This document shows, piece after piece, positions 24,443 through 32,268 of a stretch of DNA of 32,268 bases. The stretch comes from CAZMJG01 sp964576365 (GTDB taxonomy: Bacteria > Patescibacteriota > Microgenomatia > UBA1406 > GWC2-37-13). Made by a program: the position numbers and the translations under genes. The stretch lies in contig CAZNUT010000012.1 of assembly GCA_964576365.1 (NCBI GenBank), forward strand, positions 1-32,268, read 5' to 3'. The number at the start of each line of letters is the position of its first letter. Position 1 is the stretch's first letter. Below the pieces are notes generated by a model. That model was not told where the DNA came from. It made no database searches and saw only the letters and a list, made by a program, of their open reading frames with translations.

Positions 24443-24931
24443 ATGTTGACTCTTATTTATGAACAGCCCATCTGGCAGTATTTTTCAGATACGCAACGAG
24501 ATTTGATCCGTGAAGGTAATTATTTGATGGAATTTGTAGAAAAACAGGGATACCAGTTCAAAGATTACTCATTTTTGGTTTTTCCATACGCAAAAGCTTA
24601 TGAAGGATTTTTAAAGCAGATATTTCTAGACATGCGATTTATATCTCATCTTGATTATATTTCGGATCACTACAGGATTGGTAAATTTTTATCTCCCCAT
24701 CTTGTTCATAAATTAGAGGGAAGATCAGTATATATGAAATTGATGTATGCAGTGGACGAGGCATTTGCCCGAAAACTGTGGGAGACGTGGCGCAATGGAC
24801 GCAATCAGGTCTTTCACTACTATCCTCACAATATTAAAAGATTGACTTTTCAAGATGCAGATAAAATGAATAATACCATTCTCAATACGATGTTGGACTC
24901 ATATGACAGTCTTATCGTGAGTAAAAAGTGA
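24443..24931 (+). CDS. HEPN-domain protein, RnlA/LsoA toxin-like
   Basis: These 162 residues start at the ATG at 24443; the longer frame opens at a TTG that precedes the -10 box and is rejected. An early helix has FLVFPYAKAYEGFLKQIF (Glu54). The key motif is RNGRNQVFHYYPHN: Arg120, a polar Asn directly after it, and His125 give the R-N-x3-H pattern (Rx4H) of HEPN ribonucleases. The sequence style (a small all-helical protein with an A-x-x-A-x-E-G helix) is close to the HEPN part of the RnlA/LsoA toxins, which cut mRNA and are held by RnlB or phage Dmd. No antitoxin-like partner adjoins it: upstream is a repeat region and 62 bp downstream is an ATPase. RNase activity is inference. It could also be a stand-alone defence or RNA-processing enzyme. 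Confidence 0.7.
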   Translation: MLTLIYEQPIWQYFSDTQRDLIREGNYLMEFVEKQGYQFKDYSFLVFPYAKAYEGFLKQIFLDMRFISHLDYISDHYRIGKFLSPHLVHKLEGRSVYMKLMYAVDEAFARKLWETWRNGRNQVFHYYPHNIKRLTFQDADKMNNTILNTMLDSYDSLIVSKK

Positions 24932-24993
24932 TATATATATCTTCATTTTTGTTCATTTTTATTATTCAATATTATATATTTAAGGCTTTATAA

Positions 24994-27534
24994 ATGCACA
25001 AAGGATTAACTCAAAAAGAGGTTGAAGATTTACAATCAAAATACGGTTTAAATATTATAAAAACTCATCAGAATAAGCTAATAATTGTTAAATTATTTGA
25101 ACAATTTGCTAGTTTTTTTATACTACTCTTATTATGCGCTGCTGCAATTTCATTTTTTGTGGGGGAATGGGTAGATAGTATATTAATACTTATTATTGTT
25201 GTCGTTAATGCTTTTTTTGGGTTGTATCAGGAGTTGAAAGCAGACGCTGCAGTATTGGCTCTTAAAAAATTTTCAGTAGCAAAAGTACGAGTATTTCGAA
25301 ATGGAAAGCAGGTAGAAATAGATAGTATATATTTGGTACCAGGAGATGTGGTGTTTCTTGAAGAGGGGAGTAAAATTCCTGCAGATGCGAAGCTCATATC
25401 TGCTACCCATTTAGAAGTGAATGAGTCCCTGCTGACGGGGGAGTCAGTCCCGCTTCCTAAAAAAAATGGTGATGAGGTTTTTATGGGTACTATTTTGGCA
25501 AAAGGTCATGGATATGCTCAAATCTCAAAAATTGGTATGGCAACACGATTTGGAGAGATTGCCCATCATCTTGCCGAAGTAAAAGAAACAGATTCACCAC
25601 TACAGAAAAAATTTAAATCAATGACAAAAGTGATAGGCGCGTTGGGTGTCATTGCCTCAATACTGGTGTATTTTTTATCATCCCAGCAAGGTCATTCCTT
25701 CACATCTTCATTTCTGCTTGCATCTTCGCTCGCTGTTGCGGTGGTGCCAGAGAGTCTGCCGGCTGTGATGACAGTGATTTTGTCGATAGGCATGAAGCAT
25801 ATGGCTGAACGAAATGCCATTGTGAGAAAAGTTTCTGCCATAGAGGCGCTTGGAGGGGTGACTCTTATAGCTACTGACAAAACCGGAACGCTCACTGAAA
25901 ATAAAATGCATGTTCGTGAAGCATGGATTGGTGGAGCTTGTCAATCGCTTGATGCGTTAGTGCAAAATATCAATGAAATTCCGTCAGTTAAAACGCTCCT
26001 TGAAGCCGGTATTCTCAGCTCCACCGCTTCACTTGTCCCAGTTGCCGAAAAATCAAATACTTATGATGTATTGGGTGATCCCACGGAAGGAGCCTTGCTT
26101 CTTATGGCTCACGCGTGTGGCCTAGCGCCCGATATAGTAAATAATGAATGGAAAATACTTGAAGAAACACCCTTTGACTCCGAGACCAAAGTGACATCTG
26201 CCCTGGCAACAAAAGATGATAAAACATTTTTCTTTATGAAAGGAGCGCCCGAAAAAATATTGTTACGTTGTGATCAGATGGTCCAGCTTGATGGCAAAAT
26301 CGTGCCGCTTCAAGAAGAATACCGAGTGGCTCTACAGAGACAGCTAGATCAATGGGGTGCTGAGGGGTTGAGATCATTGGGTTTATGTTATAAAAAGCAT
26401 CATTCTTCTCATGATGACGAAAAGAATATGATATTTCTAGGTATCGTTGGTATTTACGATAAACCCCGAGTAGAAGCGAGATTTTCGATTGCACAAGCAG
26501 AAAAGGCTGGAATGAGAGTGGTGATGATCACGGGTGACAGCCCGCAGACAGCTGAGTCAATAGGAAAAATAGTAGGTTTACTCAAAGGTGGAGAAAAGAT
26601 TGTTACAGGAGACCAAATCGAAAAATATTCAGACACTGAACTATTGTCAATATTGCCGGACGTGAAAATATTTGCAAGAATAACGCCCGTACAAAAATAC
26701 AAAATTGTAAAGCTATATCAGTCTAAAGGCGAAGTTGTCGCAGTGACAGGAGATGGTGTGAACGATGCCATAGCACTCAAACAGGCAGACGTGGGAATTG
26801 CCATGGGAAAGTCTGGTACAGATGTTGCGAGAGAAAGTGCGGATATTGTATTGCTTGATGATAATTTCAAAACTATTGTAAGTGCGATAGAAGAGGGAAG
26901 ACACATAGTCCAGCGTCTGAAGCGCTCAATCTTATATCTCTTTACAGGTAATTTATCTGAAGTTTTGACACTGCTTGTAGGATTAAGCTTACAGCTGCCG
27001 CCTGTTTTTTTACCAATCCAACTTTTATACATAAATCTTATTTCAGACGGACTTCCGTCTTTGGCTTTTGCGTTTATGCCTAAAAGTGAACATATTATGT
27101 CAAAAAATGAGAGGACTTCTAGTTCATTTTTGGGGATAAAGGATTATATTTTTATTTTTAGCACAGGTGCAGCAGGAGCGAGTCTGGTGTTAGCTATTTT
27201 TCTCTTCTCTAATCCGCTTATCGTCGATTCGCTGCGAACAGGGGCATTTACTGTGATGGGTTTTATGCAAGTGGTTCTTTTTTATGAGTTGTGGACGTTG
27301 CATTTATCATTTAAGCAAAAAAGATCGCTGTTAAAATTTGCACATCCGGCATTTTTATGGGCGTGCATGTTGCCATTGATTTTGCAGGTGGGTATTTTAT
27401 ATTCGAGCAAAGCGGCTGATATTTTGCATATTTCATCTGCTGTCGGGTTATCGCAACTTACCAGATATATCATAGTGGCACTCATGATTTTACTTCCACT
27501 TCATATTCTGAAGCCAATGATAAGAAAAGCATAA
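24994..27534 (+). CDS. P2A-type cation (calcium) ATPase
   Basis: P2A pumps expel Ca2+ (SERCA/PMR1-like). The 846 residues hold the N-terminal cation-ATPase domain (GLTQKEVEDLQSKYGLN), TGES at 148-151, the M4 motif PESLP (252-256), the phosphorylated DKTGTLTENKM (Asp295), an ATP-binding segment with KGAPEKIL, MITGDSPQTA, TGDGVNDA (hinge) and a C-terminal membrane domain. M5 has NLSEV and M6 has INLISDGLP, so the Asn, Glu, Asn and Asp ligands of the two SERCA calcium sites are present. Differences from SERCA are Ser for Gly in PEGLP and Ser for Thr in NxxTD. The length is normal. The ATG at 24994 follows TTATAA, with a weak AAGG about ten bases upstream. Calcium is the most likely ion; manganese is possible. 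Confidence 0.9.
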   Translation: MHKGLTQKEVEDLQSKYGLNIIKTHQNKLIIVKLFEQFASFFILLLLCAAAISFFVGEWVDSILILIIVVVNAFFGLYQELKADAAVLALKKFSVAKVRVFRNGKQVEIDSIYLVPGDVVFLEEGSKIPADAKLISATHLEVNESLLTGESVPLPKKNGDEVFMGTILAKGHGYAQISKIGMATRFGEIAHHLAEVKETDSPLQKKFKSMTKVIGALGVIASILVYFLSSQQGHSFTSSFLLASSLAVAVVPESLPAVMTVILSIGMKHMAERNAIVRKVSAIEALGGVTLIATDKTGTLTENKMHVREAWIGGACQSLDALVQNINEIPSVKTLLEAGILSSTASLVPVAEKSNTYDVLGDPTEGALLLMAHACGLAPDIVNNEWKILEETPFDSETKVTSALATKDDKTFFFMKGAPEKILLRCDQMVQLDGKIVPLQEEYRVALQRQLDQWGAEGLRSLGLCYKKHHSSHDDEKNMIFLGIVGIYDKPRVEARFSIAQAEKAGMRVVMITGDSPQTAESIGKIVGLLKGGEKIVTGDQIEKYSDTELLSILPDVKIFARITPVQKYKIVKLYQSKGEVVAVTGDGVNDAIALKQADVGIAMGKSGTDVARESADIVLLDDNFKTIVSAIEEGRHIVQRLKRSILYLFTGNLSEVLTLLVGLSLQLPPVFLPIQLLYINLISDGLPSLAFAFMPKSEHIMSKNERTSSSFLGIKDYIFIFSTGAAGASLVLAIFLFSNPLIVDSLRTGAFTVMGFMQVVLFYELWTLHLSFKQKRSLLKFAHPAFLWACMLPLILQVGILYSSKAADILHISSAVGLSQLTRYIIVALMILLPLHILKPMIRKA

Positions 27535-27585
27535 AAAGAGAATTTTATTATAGGTCTGGTTTTTTTCTATTTAAATAAAGCTTTG

Positions 27586-27633
27586 CAGAGCCTCAAACAT
27601 TATTATAAATAGTATGTAATATATAAGGCTCTG
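27586..27633. repeat. Inverted repeat after the calcium ATPase gene
   Basis: CAGAGCCT (27586-27593) and AGGCTCTG (27626-27633) form a perfect 8-bp stem with a 32-base AT-rich loop. There is no adjacent T-run on either strand, so it is not a standard terminator. It may slow or protect transcript ends. Confidence 0.4.
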
Positions 27634-27671
27634 GGACAGTCTTATAATTCCCGCAAAAATGACACTTTATA

Positions 27672-27703
27672 TTGACATCAAGCCACAAATCTGCGAATAT
27701 GAT
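27672..27703 (+). promoter_or_regulatory. Promoter of the giant fibre gene
   Basis: A perfect TTGACA (27672-27677) precedes TATGAT (27698-27703), which ends 5 bases before the ATG at 27709. The spacer of 20 bases is longer than usual. A second TATAAT at 27643-27648 is an alternative. Confidence 0.45.
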
Positions 27704-27708
27704 CTGAG

Positions 27709-30700
27709 ATGCAACAGGGTATAGCTTTCGATCAAAAAAAATTGCCCATTAAAAAACGGAGATTTGACTTTTCCGTATCTCAAGGAGTATTTCGCGGTAT
27801 GACTCCTCATCTGATTGTGTGGGTTAGTTTCTTTGTAGCTATCATAGCGACCCTCGCGCTTTTCAGATTTTTTCTTTTTGATGTTATCCGCAACTCCGCT
27901 GCTAAAGAAAGCAATCCGCTGCTTTTAACTAATGAACAACGAGAGGCTATTGGAAGAAAATTTTTGCCCATACCAGAAGTTGCTGGAGATGTGAGTCTCG
28001 CTATCAGGTACAGCACTGTTTTTTCCGAAGGTGTCATCTTTGAAAAAGACATCACTGCTCCGAATGTTGTATACGGTATTTCTGCTGGGGATGGAATTTC
28101 AATCACAGGAGATCCTCAAAATCCGGTAATTAGCGCAGTTGCTACAAACGCTGTTAACTCTCTTGAAAATATTTCTGGCACAATCGATTTACAGGCCGGC
28201 AGTAATATTTCAATTTCCACTTCAGGGAGCGCAATTACCATCTCGGCCAGTGTTCCGTCTGTCACAACTTTGGGTGAAAGTGATGTAGAAGCATTTATTT
28301 TTGATGGAGACAATTCGGGAACATTGTCATCTGGGACACTTGCTCTGGGAAGTCTTTCATACACAGGCACCTTACCTTCTTCGGTTGTTTCTGGAACATA
28401 TAGCGGCATAACAGGAGTGGGATTTTTGACTTCAGGAACAATCTCTTTGACGACTTTGAATTTTTCAGGTACAGCTCCATCAACAATCATATCGGGAAGT
28501 TATCCCAATATCACTGGAGTTGGGACATTGGAAAGTCTTGTTGTCTCAGGTAATAGTCAATTTGATTCAGATACTTTGTATATTGACAGCGTCAATAATA
28601 CCGTAGGAGTTGGTACTACGGCTCCTTCATATAAGCTAGATGTGCAAGGTTCGCTTGGGGCTTCAGGGACGGCATTTTTATCTGGAGGGATTGTTGTAGG
28701 TGGCGATTATGTAAATGAATTTGTTGGTAGTGGTTTGACTGTTTCAAATGGGGCCTTGCAAATTTCTTTGGCAACTGGAAGCGGTTTGACATTTAGCAAT
28801 GGATCTGTAAGCTTGCTGAGATCTTGTGATGGAGGGCAGGTCCTTGCATGGAGCGGAAGTTCATGGGACTGTACTACGATAGGGGGAGTGGGTGGGACTA
28901 TCAGTAAAACTGGCTCTCCTCAGTCTGGATATGTGACATATTGGAGCGGTTCGTCCGCTATCACTGGTGATGGGGTGATGTATTACAACGCTGGTACAAG
29001 TAGATTGGGGATAGGTACCACAGCCCCTCAAACATTGCTAGATGTAAATGGAGTGATAACGGCAGGTAGTGGTTTTTCGACTGGCGGAGATACAATTACT
29101 GATTTTACCGGAGTTGGTTTGTCAAATACGAGCGGAAGTTTGCAGCTTTCAAAAAGTGGCGCAACTGCTGGAAATTATGGATCTTCTTCAGATATCCCGG
29201 TTTTAACCGTAGATCAATATGGGCGTATAACAAGTATTGCAAATCAGACAGTATCGTTTGACAATTATCAGCGATGGGTATTGACAGACGGGACAAATCA
29301 GACCAGTGTGACCACAGGTGCGACAGTTGCATTCACGGGTGTAGGTATCGGCATCACCAATTCTTCTGGAACAGTTACTTTCAGGAATCTGGGCGTCACT
29401 TCACTTTCAGGAACAGCAAATCAGGTCAGCGTCTCACAAAACACTGGAGCTATCACTTTAAGTCTTCCGCAATCCATCGCTACTTCCTCAACGGTCCAGT
29501 TTGGTGCACTCACTATTGGCAACGATACCATTAGTGAGTTTATGGGAAATGGACTTACTGTTTCCTCCAATACTCTTGCAATCAATATTGCTTCTGGAGC
29601 TGGGCTGGAATTTTCTTCCGGACAGATCAGTATGTTAAGAAGCTGTAGTAGTAGTGAGATATTGTCATGGAACGGTTCTGCGTGGGTGTGTAGTACAGTT
29701 TCAGGAGTGGGAGGGATCATCAAGACAGGATCGCCACTCGGAGGGTATTTGACTTATTGGAGTGGTGCTAATAGTATCACAGGGACAAGCAGTCTTTATT
29801 TTGATGGAACAAATGTAGGAATCGGATTGACGAATCCAGGGCAAAAATTATCTATTGCTGGCACGTTGGGAATACGTGAAGGGGGTGCGAGTCCTCAATA
29901 TTACACCATTTTTCAAGGAGGAGATCAGGCGGGTGATATCACGTATACATTACCTACTGGATCAGGTTCAAGTGGCTATGTCTTGGCTACTGATGGAAGT
30001 GGTACGCTTTCATGGCAGAGCGTCACAGGAGGCTTGATAGGAGCTGGCGATATAAGTGCTGTGGGAAATATCACGTCGGGTGATGCATTCACCAGTGGGA
30101 CACCAGGTACACAACTTTATTTCGGTGGCGGGGGATTTTTGGGTTTAAATGCCAGTGCAGGTAGGATAGTTTTTATCGACTCTTCCACAGATAGTATTGG
30201 ACTTATGTCTGCTACTGTAGGAATCGGAACGACATCTCCTTCTGCAGGACTTGATGTGCAATCGACAGCCTGGTTGCGTGGCGGTACAGGAGCTACTGGT
30301 ATATACGTCGATAGTTCCGGCAATGTAGGAATCGGAAAAACCAATACATCATATACTCTAGATGTAAATGGGTCAGCAAGCATAAATGGGAATGTGATTA
30401 TTGGAGACGCTCTTGGTGACACGGTCAGTATAAATAGTGGTGCGTGGACTTTTGCCAATGATACAAATGCCACTCTATCAGGCGGCATAAATGGATTTTC
30501 TTTTGATACGTCTACTTTTTCTGTAGATGCGACAAATGACCGTATTGGTATAGGAACGACAGTCCCATCGCGCACTCTTGATATAGTAGGCACTCTAGGT
30601 GTGTCGCAAACAGCAACATTGAGTGGGGGAATAGTTGTAGGTAGTGATTTTGTCAGCGAATTTGTAGGGAATGGTCTTACTATTTCCTCAAATACACTTT

Positions 30701-32268
30701 CACTTAATATTGCTTCTGGTTCGGGACTTGAATTTTCTGCTGGTCAGGCAAGTCTTTTGCGTACATGTTCAACAAATGAGGTATTGGCGTGGAACGGGAG
30801 TGCATGGGCATGTTCAACTATTACAGGCGTTGGTGGAATAACCAAAACAGGTTCTCCAGGTTTTGGTTATATCACTTATTGGAGTGGGGCAAATACTCTT
30901 TCGGGTGTGAATACTCTTTATTTTGATCCCACCAATGAGAGGGTGGGTATTGGCACGAGTTCACCATCGTATAAATTGGATGTGCAGGGAACATTGGGAG
31001 TGACTCAAAGTGCTACTTTTGGTGGTGGAATCACGGTGGGAGGAGACCATATCAATGAGTTTTCTGGAAGTGGTACAGGTATTACCGCAACTAACAATTC
31101 AATTTCATTGACAAATACAGGAGTTGTATCCGGTACATATGGTTCTGCGAGCCAAGTACCTGTTTTTCACGTCGACTCACAAGGAAGAATCGTCACGATC
31201 TCAAACCAAGCTCTTTCATCCGGATTTGCAAATTGGGTATTAACCAATGGTATTTCTCCTTCGACTATCACTTCGGGTGCTACCGCCACCTTCACAAGCG
31301 GTATTGGTATAGGCGTGTCTCAATCTTCAAGTACCATCACCATTCACAATTCAGGAGTAACTTCTGTCACAGGTACAGCAAATCAGATCAACGTTTCAGG
31401 CACCACAGGTGCAGTAACGCTTTCACTTCCACAATCTATTGCCACCTCATCAACCGTACAGTTTGGTGCACTTACGATAGGTGGAGATACCATCTCTGAG
31501 TTTATGGGGAGTGGTCTGACTGTTTCTTCAAATACGCTCAATGTGCGGTTGGCCACTGCTGGAACAGGTGCGAGTAATTCTTACTCTGGTCTTGAAGTTG
31601 ACGGATCAGGACTGAGACTGCTTTCAGGTTGTTCTTCCTCGCAGGTATTACAATGGAGTGGGAGTCAATGGGTCTGTATATCATTGCCAGGTGGTGGAGA
31701 TGTGAGTAAAAGTGGTTCTCCACTTTCAGGATCTATTGCATATTGGAATGGTGCAAGCAGTATCACTGGTGAATCTGCTTTGTATTATGACGCTGGAAAT
31801 GATAGAGTCGGACTTGGTAATACAGTTCCTACTCGTACTCTTGATATCACAGGTACCTTAGGAGTATCTCAGACGGCAACTCTCACTGGAGGATTAGTCA
31901 TTGGCAGTGATTATGTTAATGAATTTTCCGGAGCAGGTACTGGTCTCACTATCTCATCAAATACTTTATCGCTCACCAATACAGGCGTTGTATCAGGTAC
32001 TTATGGATCAGCGGGACTAGTGCCTGTTATCACTGTTGATTCGCAGGGCAGAATAACAGCTGTATCTCACGCATCAATATCAGGAGGATTTGCAAACTTT
32101 GTCTTAACAGATGGAACTATACCAACAACCATCTCATCAGGATCAACAGCAACCTTCACCACATCAGGTGCAGGAATAGGTGTCTCAAATGCAAATGGAA
32201 CTATTACTCTCAGAAACACCGGTGTCACCTCAGTCACCGGTACTGCAAATCAGATAAATGTATCAGCA
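27709..32268 (+). CDS. Giant tail-fibre-like repetitive surface protein, 3' end missing
   Basis: I read this frame open from the ATG at 27709 to the right edge, exactly 1520 codons with no stop. The N-terminus is basic and cytoplasmic, followed by one transmembrane helix (about 34-56, HLIVWVSFFVAIIATLALF), so the protein is anchored with the rest outside. The remainder is a Gly/Ser/Thr-rich beta-strand repeat protein like phage tail fibres. Eight copies of a VGIGTTxPSxxLDVxG motif (for example at 28606, 29008, 30543, 30946) and six of GGxxVGxDxVxEFxGxGL occur. A module with C-x7-W-x-G-S-x-W-x-C occurs four times. Such proteins often end in a peptidase S74 intramolecular chaperone that cuts itself off and drives trimer assembly; here that end would lie outside the window. 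Likely role: adhesion fibre (inference). Confidence 0.88.
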   Translation, partial: MQQGIAFDQKKLPIKKRRFDFSVSQGVFRGMTPHLIVWVSFFVAIIATLALFRFFLFDVIRNSAAKESNPLLLTNEQREAIGRKFLPIPEVAGDVSLAIRYSTVFSEGVIFEKDITAPNVVYGISAGDGISITGDPQNPVISAVATNAVNSLENISGTIDLQAGSNISISTSGSAITISASVPSVTTLGESDVEAFIFDGDNSGTLSSGTLALGSLSYTGTLPSSVVSGTYSGITGVGFLTSGTISLTTLNFSGTAPSTIISGSYPNITGVGTLESLVVSGNSQFDSDTLYIDSVNNTVGVGTTAPSYKLDVQGSLGASGTAFLSGGIVVGGDYVNEFVGSGLTVSNGALQISLATGSGLTFSNGSVSLLRSCDGGQVLAWSGSSWDCTTIGGVGGTISKTGSPQSGYVTYWSGSSAITGDGVMYYNAGTSRLGIGTTAPQTLLDVNGVITAGSGFSTGGDTITDFTGVGLSNTSGSLQLSKSGATAGNYGSSSDIPVLTVDQYGRITSIANQTVSFDNYQRWVLTDGTNQTSVTTGATVAFTGVGIGITNSSGTVTFRNLGVTSLSGTANQVSVSQNTGAITLSLPQSIATSSTVQFGALTIGNDTISEFMGNGLTVSSNTLAINIASGAGLEFSSGQISMLRSCSSSEILSWNGSAWVCSTVSGVGGIIKTGSPLGGYLTYWSGANSITGTSSLYFDGTNVGIGLTNPGQKLSIAGTLGIREGGASPQYYTIFQGGDQAGDITYTLPTGSGSSGYVLATDGSGTLSWQSVTGGLIGAGDISAVGNITSGDAFTSGTPGTQLYFGGGGFLGLNASAGRIVFIDSSTDSIGLMSATVGIGTTSPSAGLDVQSTAWLRGGTGATGIYVDSSGNVGIGKTNTSYTLDVNGSASINGNVIIGDALGDTVSINSGAWTFANDTNATLSGGINGFSFDTSTFSVDATNDRIGIGTTVPSRTLDIVGTLGVSQTATLSGGIVVGSDFVSEFVGNGLTISSNTLSLNIASGSGLEFSAGQASLLRTCSTNEVLAWNGSAWACSTITGVGGITKTGSPGFGYITYWSGANTLSGVNTLYFDPTNERVGIGTSSPSYKLDVQGTLGVTQSATFGGGITVGGDHINEFSGSGTGITATNNSISLTNTGVVSGTYGSASQVPVFHVDSQGRIVTISNQALSSGFANWVLTNGISPSTITSGATATFTSGIGIGVSQSSSTITIHNSGVTSVTGTANQINVSGTTGAVTLSLPQSIATSSTVQFGALTIGGDTISEFMGSGLTVSSNTLNVRLATAGTGASNSYSGLEVDGSGLRLLSGCSSSQVLQWSGSQWVCISLPGGGDVSKSGSPLSGSIAYWNGASSITGESALYYDAGNDRVGLGNTVPTRTLDITGTLGVSQTATLTGGLVIGSDYVNEFSGAGTGLTISSNTLSLTNTGVVSGTYGSAGLVPVITVDSQGRITAVSHASISGGFANFVLTDGTIPTTISSGSTATFTTSGAGIGVSNANGTITLRNTGVTSVTGTANQINVSA

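Noticed and set aside
27586..27633. Rho-independent terminator after the calcium ATPase
   Set aside because: The stem is perfect but the loop is long (32 bases) and no T-run follows on either strand.
28116..30593. Minus-strand ORFs of 86-158 residues inside the fibre gene
   Set aside because: The sense frame is open for 1520 codons with repeats; the antisense frames simply mirror the repetitive Gly/Ser/Thr-rich codons (Pro/Val/Thr-rich output).
1..32268. CRISPR array, IS element or prophage
   Set aside because: No regularly spaced identical repeats, no transposase or integrase and no capsid, terminase or portal gene; the fibre gene is membrane-anchored and stands alone, so it is not evidence of a phage.
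1..32268. TGA recoded as glycine, as in some Patescibacteria
   Set aside because: The long genes contain no in-frame TGA, and TGA is the natural stop of genes such as comEA and the 1795-aa LamG protein.

Overview
The window looks like a chromosomal segment from a Candidate Phyla Radiation (Patescibacteria) bacterium, most likely in or near the Microgenomates. I infer this from the sequence alone. The DNA is AT-rich, and TGA is used only as a stop, so this is the standard code 11 and not the Gracilibacteria/SR1 code. L1 has a charged N-terminal extension. Several very large LamG and fibre-like surface proteins sit beside housekeeping genes. Most gene starts lack a Shine-Dalgarno sequence, and many have a -10 box only a few bases upstream, which points to leaderless transcripts.

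Layout from left to right. (1) 1-8900, minus strand: two giant exported LamG proteins, the first running off the left edge; each has a LamG domain with another beta-rich domain inserted in it. (2) 8901-9379: divergent intergenic region. (3) 9380-10927, plus strand: comEA and a minimal comEC, a DNA-uptake pair. (4) 10970-12653, minus strand: two exported proteins of unknown function, possibly a pair resembling the DUF916 + WxL partners of Gram-positive bacteria. (5) 12668-15619, minus strand: the secE-nusG-(two small Cys-rich paralogues)-rplK-rplA operon with a clear sigma70-type promoter. The two small genes are an unusual insertion in a normally invariant operon, and the secE-nusG and rplK-rplA spacers can fold. 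rplJ/rplL do not follow rplA. (6) 15877-17661, minus: a P1B metal ATPase with a TPC motif. (7) 17862-24060, minus: a surface cluster of an integral-membrane GT39-like glycosyltransferase, a Cys-rich protein ending in a VirB2/TrbC-like two-helix pilin domain, a membrane-anchored M64-like protein whose catalytic Glu is replaced by Gly, and a processive family-2 glycosyltransferase. (8) 24076-24442: a region of palindromic repeats. (9) 24443-32268, plus strand: a small HEPN (RnlA/LsoA-like) protein, a P2A calcium-type ATPase, and a giant repetitive tail-fibre-like surface protein that runs off the right edge.

The overall theme is the cell surface. Giant adhesin-like proteins, glycosyltransferases, a pilin-like subunit, a pseudo-peptidase and DNA-uptake genes would all act on contact with a host or environment, while the ribosomal/transcription operon and two ion pumps are housekeeping. 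The best candidates for something undescribed are the Cys-rich paralogue pair between nusG and rplK, the HGLAH pseudo-M64 protein next to a pilin-like gene, and the repeated C-x14-C/double-Trp module of the giant fibre. Short degenerate repeats (GTTAGG/TTTTAGG type, GTCATCC-type palindromes) fill most intergenic gaps of the right half.
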